Positions 7,970-10,989 of a DNA stretch of 10,989 nt are shown here, piece after piece. A program made the position numbers and the translations under genes. The stretch comes from Candidatus Hydrogenedentota bacterium (GTDB lineage Bacteria > Hydrogenedentota > Hydrogenedentia > Hydrogenedentiales > GCA-2746185): assembly GCA_012965445.1 (NCBI GenBank), contig DTSJ01000236.1:1-10989 (forward strand), given 5' to 3'. Position 1 is the stretch's first letter. Each line of letters opens with the position of its first letter. The notes beneath the pieces are model-generated. The model ran no database searches. It was not told the origin of the DNA and was given only the letters and a program-made list of their open reading frames with translations.

Positions 7970-8254
7970 ATGAACCCTACAATGCTATTCGTTATCAGTT
8001 CACCGCGCTCGGGTAGCACCATGCTCGAAAGGATGCTCGATTCGCATTCCCAGATTCGAGGCGGTCCTGAATCTCATCTGCTCACGCCCCTGGCTCATCT
8101 CGGAGTATGGGACAAGGTTGACAAGGCTCCATATGACCATATCCTTTCCGCCGAATCGCAGAAACTCTTTGTCGACCAGCTCCCGAACAAAAAACAGGAT
8201 TACTGGGACGCCTGCCGGGCATACTGTGACACGCTTTATGGTCGGGAATGCTGA
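7970..8254 (+). CDS. Sulfotransferase fragment 1 (N-terminal, PAPS 5'-phosphosulfate loop)
   Basis: A 94-residue segment from ATG 7970, with GAGAAG 8 nt upstream; the frame is open from 7898, and ATG 7982 is also possible. It carries ISSPRSGSTMLERML, the P-loop-like PAPS site, and ends LYGREC followed by TGA. Its stop overlaps the ATG of fragment 2 in ATGCTGA (8248-8254). Confidence 0.6.
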   Translation: MNPTMLFVISSPRSGSTMLERMLDSHSQIRGGPESHLLTPLAHLGVWDKVDKAPYDHILSAESQKLFVDQLPNKKQDYWDACRAYCDTLYGREC

Positions 8255-8544
8255 ACACCGGAAAATCGATCTGCCTCGATAAAACCCCGGCCTATGGACT
8301 CATTTTGCCTTTCATGATGAAGGTCTTCCCTGACGCGAAGTATGTTGTCCTCACACGCCATCCGCTTGCGACCTTCTCTTCATTTGCAGATTCATTCTTC
8401 GATGGTGACTACCAAATCGCCCAAAACTACAACCCCCTCCTCAATCGCTACGTCCCCGCATTGGCCAGGTTCCTTCGCCAAAGCGAGGTCCCGTTCATTC
8501 ATGTTCGATACGAAGATCTGGTTGAAGATCCGAAACATGGATGA
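8248..8544 (+). CDS. Sulfotransferase fragment 2 (central, PAPS 3'-phosphate site)
   Basis: A 98-residue segment in the -1 frame relative to fragment 1. It holds LDKTPAYGLILPFMMK, VVLTRHPLATFSSFADS and HVRYEDLVEDP. These follow directly from fragment 1 in the family's normal order. It ends in HG followed by TGA, overlapping the next ATG in ATGA (8541-8544). It is unlikely to act alone because both ends of the fold are missing. Confidence 0.55.
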   Translation: MLNTGKSICLDKTPAYGLILPFMMKVFPDAKYVVLTRHPLATFSSFADSFFDGDYQIAQNYNPLLNRYVPALARFLRQSEVPFIHVRYEDLVEDPKHG

Positions 8545-8813
8545 CGAAAATATACGGCCACATCGGAATCCAGTTCGAAAAAGAAACCATCGACTACGGC
8601 AAGCACAAGCACAAGAGCGACGAGACCGCGGACAAAGGCTTGGGCGATCCCATCGGGGTACAGCAGCACTCTCGTCCCTCCACCGACTCCTTAAACAAGT
8701 GGGTCGAAGAACTCGCCAACGACGCTGACAAACTGGCGCTTATGCGTTCCGTCATCGGCCAGTTGGATCCCGCCGACTTCGATGCCGTGGGTTATCCCGT
8801 CGGTTCCCTGTAG
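8541..8813 (+). CDS. Sulfotransferase fragment 3 (C-terminal)
   Basis: A 90-residue segment in the -1 frame relative to fragment 2. KIYGHIGIQFEKETIDYG and GDPIGVQQHSRPST match the C-terminal part of the same family. It ends at TAG 8811-8813, after which the frame continues open to 8990. Confidence 0.55.
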   Translation: MTKIYGHIGIQFEKETIDYGKHKHKSDETADKGLGDPIGVQQHSRPSTDSLNKWVEELANDADKLALMRSVIGQLDPADFDAVGYPVGSL

Positions 8814-9025
8814 GCTCCTCTAGAAGAAGCCGAAGGGAAATCATTTGCTACAAACAATCAACCTCTCTCCCGATACCGTTTTCAACGTAAAGCCATCATC
8901 AAAGCCCGCAACCTTGCTCAGTCAAACAGCATGTTTCGCGGACTTCTCAAAAAAATTCGCCTCGCCGCCGATGTGCTATTGCGCGAATAGGCAGTTCTTA
9001 GATCGGTGAAAACTTGGGTTCGAAA

Positions 9026-9055
9026 TTGATCGCACCGCTGATTCTAGGGTATGAT
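9026..9055 (+). promoter_or_regulatory. Predicted sigma-70 promoter of tRNA-Leu
   Basis: TTGATC (9026-9031, 4 of 6 consensus) and TATGAT (9050-9055, 5 of 6) are 18 nt apart. Transcription would start near 9062, giving a 5' leader of about 12 nt before the mature tRNA end at 9074. Confidence 0.6.
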
Positions 9056-9073
9056 CTGCGTCCTACACTTCGT

Positions 9074-9160
9074 GCCGGGGTGGTGAAATTGGCAGACACG
9101 CATGGTTCAGGTCCATGTGCGGGCAACCGCGTGGAGGTTCAAGTCCTCTCTCCGGCACCA
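9074..9160 (+). tRNA. tRNA-Leu (anticodon CAG)
   Basis: An 87-nt class II tRNA that decodes CUG. The acceptor GCCGGGG (9074-9080) pairs with CTCCGGC (one G-U), followed by A and an encoded CCA. The D arm contains TTGGCAGAC. The anticodon stem CATGG/CCATG encloses loop TTCAGGT, with CAG at 9108-9110. The long variable arm GCGG-GCAA-CCGC is the leucine/serine/tyrosine hallmark, and the T arm is GGAGG-TTCAAGT-CCTCT. It has its own promoter and terminator, so it is a single-gene unit. Confidence 0.97.
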
Positions 9161-9171
9161 TTGCATACTCA

Positions 9172-9206
9172 GGTCGCGTCGGATTCTTCTGGCGCGGCCT
9201 TTTCTT
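9172..9206 (+). terminator. Intrinsic terminator of tRNA-Leu
   Basis: GGTCGCGTCGG (9172-9182) pairs along all 11 positions with CTGGCGCGGCC (9189-9199), three of them G-U, around a 6-nt loop. TTTTCTT follows. It lies 12 nt after the tRNA CCA end. Confidence 0.75.
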
Positions 9207-9289
9207 CGCAGAACACGCTTGTTGCGTCGTAGGGCGACGTGTGATATCTTGATTGTACGGTAACATAGCGAACTATAAGGAGATTCACC

Positions 9290-10351
9290 ATGAGTCCTAC
9301 TTGTTTCGATTCTTCGATGCCCCGCCGCTCGTTTCTGAAGGCCTCTGCCGCGGTCGCTGGCGCGGCTATGCTTGCCTCGTCTGACACGCGGGTACTTGCA
9401 GCGACCCCAGATGATGGTCTGGACTATCGTAACTATCAGCCGAGCCGCATGCAATATCAGAAACTTGGGAACACAGATTTTATGTGCAGCCGTCTCGTGT
9501 TCGGTTGTGGCGCTGCGTTGGCAGGCGGGAAAGCGGTGCGGCTGCTGGAACGTTCGTTTGCTCAGGGAGTGAATTTCTATGATGTAGGATATGATGATTA
9601 CTACAAGGGGTCGGAGAAACATCTCGCTCCGTTCCTCAAGCGTCATCGCGAGGAAGTCTGGGTTACCTCGAAGGCCCCGGCGAGGATTCAGTCAGGCGAA
9701 GCATTAACAGTGGATATGGCGAAATCTGCCGCGACCTATTGGACAGGCCAGATGGAGCTAAGTCTGGAACGGATGGAAACGGAATATGTTGATGCTTATT
9801 ACTATATGGGGATCAGCAACCCCGAACTGATGAAGAGCGACGAACTGCACAATGCGTTCTTGAAAGCGAAGGCTGCTGGCAAGGTCGGGTATCTGGGCTT
9901 CAGTACGCACGAGAACGCACGTGAGTGCCTAGAAGCGGCAATTGAGACGGGTTGGTTCAGCGTTGCGATGATCGCGATTACGCCTGCGGGCTGGTATGAT
10001 TACCGAAAGCGTGAACTGTTGTCTGACAAGGGGTCTTTGAAAGAGTTAAAGCCCACGCTGGAACGCGCCAAGAAAGCGGGTATCGGAATTTGCGGTATGA
10101 AGGCCGCCCGCCCTATTGCCTTGAATCCGTATGGCGGCAAGTACGGAAACGTAGAGGATGCGAGTTCAATGGACACGTTTGACGAGCACTACGATGCTCC
10201 CCTAATGCAGGCGAATCTCAATCCGTTCCAGCGATCATACGCGTACGTGCTTGAAAATGGGGTGGATGTCGTAAATTCAGACATGCAGAATTTCAAACAT
10301 TTCGAGGAAAATCTGGTTGCGGCACGGGACTCGAAGCTATATTTCGCGTAG
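9290..10351 (+). CDS. Tat-leader aldo/keto reductase family protein, catalytic His not conserved
   Basis: A 353-residue aldo/keto-reductase-family protein, probably exported. The leader contains PRRSFLKASAAVAGAAMLAS (11-30), a clear Tat motif with a short hydrophobic core. The barrel shows KLGNTDFMCSRLVFG (58-72), GVNFYDVGYDDYYKGSE (93-109) with Asp98 and the Tyr104/105 pair, VWVTSKAP (123-130) with Lys128, and GYLGFSTH (200-207). Where family members normally have the catalytic His in VDLLxLHG, this protein reads VDAYYYMG with Met173. It may be catalytically altered or a non-reductase relative. No C-terminal ferredoxin cysteine cluster is present. AAGGAG at 9277-9282 lies 7 nt before the ATG and fixes this start over the internal ATG at codon 10. 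It lies after the tRNA terminator and converges on the SRPBCC gene. Confidence 0.88.
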   Translation: MSPTCFDSSMPRRSFLKASAAVAGAAMLASSDTRVLAATPDDGLDYRNYQPSRMQYQKLGNTDFMCSRLVFGCGAALAGGKAVRLLERSFAQGVNFYDVGYDDYYKGSEKHLAPFLKRHREEVWVTSKAPARIQSGEALTVDMAKSAATYWTGQMELSLERMETEYVDAYYYMGISNPELMKSDELHNAFLKAKAAGKVGYLGFSTHENARECLEAAIETGWFSVAMIAITPAGWYDYRKRELLSDKGSLKELKPTLERAKKAGIGICGMKAARPIALNPYGGKYGNVEDASSMDTFDEHYDAPLMQANLNPFQRSYAYVLENGVDVVNSDMQNFKHFEENLVAARDSKLYFA

Positions 10352-10374
10352 CGTTCACACCGTGATTCGGATCG

Positions 10375-10399
10375 AGCCACTTTCAGATTGGAGGTGGCT
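10375..10399. terminator. Possible bidirectional hairpin between convergent genes
   Basis: AGCCACTT (10375-10382) pairs with AGGTGGCT (10392-10399) over 8 positions, one of them G-U, with a 9-nt loop. It lies between the stops of the aldo/keto reductase and SRPBCC genes. There is no U-run on either side, so any termination would be weak. Confidence 0.35.
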
Positions 10400-10419
10400 A
10401 TTAGGGGAACCGACTAATT

Positions 10420-10872
10420 TTACGCCTGCGCCTCGGCCTCGCAAAGATCTATCAGTTTTGCCAGATTGCGCTTGGCCTCGTCTTCGTATGAACGCCGTAT
10501 CTTGCCACCGACCACTTTTTCAATCATTTTCATAATACCTTTGTAATCGAAGTTAGTTTTCTGGGTTAAGCGCGTACGTCCGTCAATGTCTTTGAACCGA
10601 TACTCTACATCGACCTGAAACCCCTTTCCATCCAGATGAATGCAGTATCGTTCGTCTTGAATATACTTAGTAATGGATCCCAAGATCTCGCTGTTATCAC
10701 CTTCGTCATCCCAAGCTTGTCTAAACTTCGCGCCAACCTTCGGTTCTGAATCGTTCAAAATCTCAAATTTCGAAAGGTGATTCAACCATAGAACCACGCG
10801 CTCCGGATCCACGACCCAGCGAAACACCGTCTCCGGTGTCGCGTCAATCTCAACTGTAAGTTTTGTAAACAT
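10420..10872 (-). CDS. SRPBCC (START-like / polyketide cyclase-dehydrase) domain protein
   Basis: A 150-residue single-domain protein of the SRPBCC helix-grip fold, a cytoplasmic family that binds hydrophobic ligands in a deep cavity. The opening is characteristic: KLTVEIDATPETVFRWVVDPERVVLWL (4-30), a beta strand then the A-P-x-x-V-F helix and an x-x-x-W turn. VGAKFRQAW (46-54), YCIHLDG, VEYRFKDIDGRTRLTQKTNFDY (89-110) and a long C-terminal helix (about 112-149) complete the usual length of 140-150. There is no signal peptide. CGGAG lies about 9 nt before the ATG. The ligand and role are unknown. Family members include stress proteins, toxins of the RatA type and Aha1-like co-chaperones, and nothing here decides between them. 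Confidence 0.8.
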   Translation of the reverse strand: MFTKLTVEIDATPETVFRWVVDPERVVLWLNHLSKFEILNDSEPKVGAKFRQAWDDEGDNSEILGSITKYIQDERYCIHLDGKGFQVDVEYRFKDIDGRTRLTQKTNFDYKGIMKMIEKVVGGKIRRSYEDEAKRNLAKLIDLCEAEAQA

Positions 10873-10892
10873 GCGTGTCGCTCCGTTTCTAG

Positions 10893-10920
10893 ATTATAGA
10901 AAACGAGATGAGTGGAATAC
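10893..10920 (-). promoter_or_regulatory. Candidate promoter of the SRPBCC gene, abutting the terminal repeat
   Basis: On the minus strand a perfect TATAAT lies at 10893-10898, about 20 nt before the start codon. A weak -35, TTGTAT, is 18 nt upstream and straddles the boundary of the duplicated GDPD sequence. The -10 is strong and the -35 has only 3 of 6 consensus bases. Confidence 0.45.
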
Positions 10921-10989
10921 AAGCCACCGCGTCCTCCCAGCAACTCGGATCGCTCTCGTCGACAATCACGAGACTCCCTACATCATGAC
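10920..10989 (+). repeat. 70-nt direct repeat, copy 2 (window end)
   Basis: Exact copy of 7062-7131 at an offset of 3858 nt. The repeat may continue beyond the window. Confidence 0.9.

Larger units (their letters stand above)
7970..8990 (+). pseudogene. Sulfotransferase, broken by two frameshifts and an amber codon
   Basis: Read across three frames, this is a PAPS-dependent sulfotransferase (Sulfotransfer_3-like), which would sulfate a small molecule or surface glycan. In order: the 5'-phosphosulfate loop SSPRSGSTML near the start; a LYGR-to-LNTGKS junction; DKTPAYGLILPF; the 3'-phosphate site VVLTRHPLATFSS; FIHVRYEDLVEDP; then KIYGHIGIQFE and DPIGVQQHSRPST. Each frame change (about 8240-8250 and 8535-8545) is -1, as after a one-base deletion. 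At the second junction, one extra T would give HWMTKIY. A TAG at 8811-8813 ends the third segment, yet the same frame stays open for 58 more codons to TAG at 8988-8990. That tail is rich in Arg, Lys and Leu and looks coding. Motifs are otherwise intact, so this is a young pseudogene, or indel sequencing errors, or three coupled ORFs. Confidence 0.8.
10889..10989 (-). pseudogene. Truncated second copy of the GDPD gene (partial at right edge)
   Basis: Bases 10920-10989 are identical to 7062-7131 inside the GDPD gene, in the same orientation. Read in the GDPD frame, the copy encodes HDVGSLVIVDESDPSCWEDA and then VA. It then departs into CIPLISFSII and a TAG at 10889-10891. The last barrel strand (GSDGIQTDHP) and C-terminal helix are lost. 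It is either a truncated duplicate or an assembly artefact at a contig end. Confidence 0.55.

Noticed and set aside
8235..8550. Programmed -1 ribosomal frameshifting in the sulfotransferase
   Set aside because: Neither junction has a slippery heptamer of the X-XXY-YYZ type or a clear downstream stem, so base loss is more likely.
8811..8813. Amber codon read as sense (recoding)
   Set aside because: TAG ends the amidohydrolase, isomerase and aldo/keto reductase genes in this window, and no readthrough signal is visible, so a nonsense lesion is simpler.
9074..9160. tRNA-Leu as an integration site for a mobile element
   Set aside because: No integrase, no repeated tRNA 3' end and no change in gene character is seen beside it.

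Overview
The window looks like an ordinary chromosomal segment of a Gram-negative-type, free-living bacterium. At least three proteins carry twin-arginine (Tat) export leaders and two carry Sec-type signal peptides. Exported amidohydrolases, sugar-isomerase-like TIM barrels, PhoD phosphatases and Tat-leader aldo/keto reductases together recall PVC-group or Hydrogenedentota-like lineages. That placement is an inference from gene content only. TAG, TAA and TGA are all used as stops, so no code change is suggested. I see no phage, insertion-sequence or CRISPR signature.

Layout, left to right. On the minus strand are the N-terminal 145 codons of an mtaB-type tRNA methylthiotransferase (1-435, running off the left edge) and, upstream of it, a secreted amidohydrolase (506-1822). 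A divergent gap leads to a plus-strand 813-residue protein that joins a GT4 glycosyltransferase to a C-terminal MptE/DUF115-like domain (2011-4452). Next is a Tat-exported sugar phosphate isomerase/epimerase-like TIM barrel (4620-5543). Converging on it from the right are two minus-strand genes, a secreted glycerophosphodiester phosphodiesterase (6992-7804) followed by a Tat-exported PhoD phosphatase (5576-6886). These two form a plausible phosphate-scavenging pair, separated by a perfect 13-bp hairpin.

On the plus strand, 7970-8990 holds a sulfotransferase broken by two -1 frameshifts and an amber codon. A complete tRNA-Leu(CAG) transcription unit with recognisable promoter and terminator follows (9026-9206), then a Tat-leader aldo/keto reductase whose usual catalytic histidine is missing (9290-10351). 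Last, on the minus strand, is a START/SRPBCC-fold protein (10420-10872). The final 70 bases exactly duplicate part of the glycerophosphodiesterase gene. This is either a truncated second copy or an assembly artefact at a contig end.

Functionally the window mixes envelope or polysaccharide modification (glycosyltransferase fusion, broken sulfotransferase), exported nutrient-processing enzymes (amidohydrolase, TIM barrel, GDPD, PhoD, aldo/keto reductase) and translation genes (mtaB, tRNA-Leu). No single coherent new system is evident. The items most worth checking are the GT4-DUF115 fusion with its unassigned middle region, the broken sulfotransferase, and the terminal 70-nt repeat.
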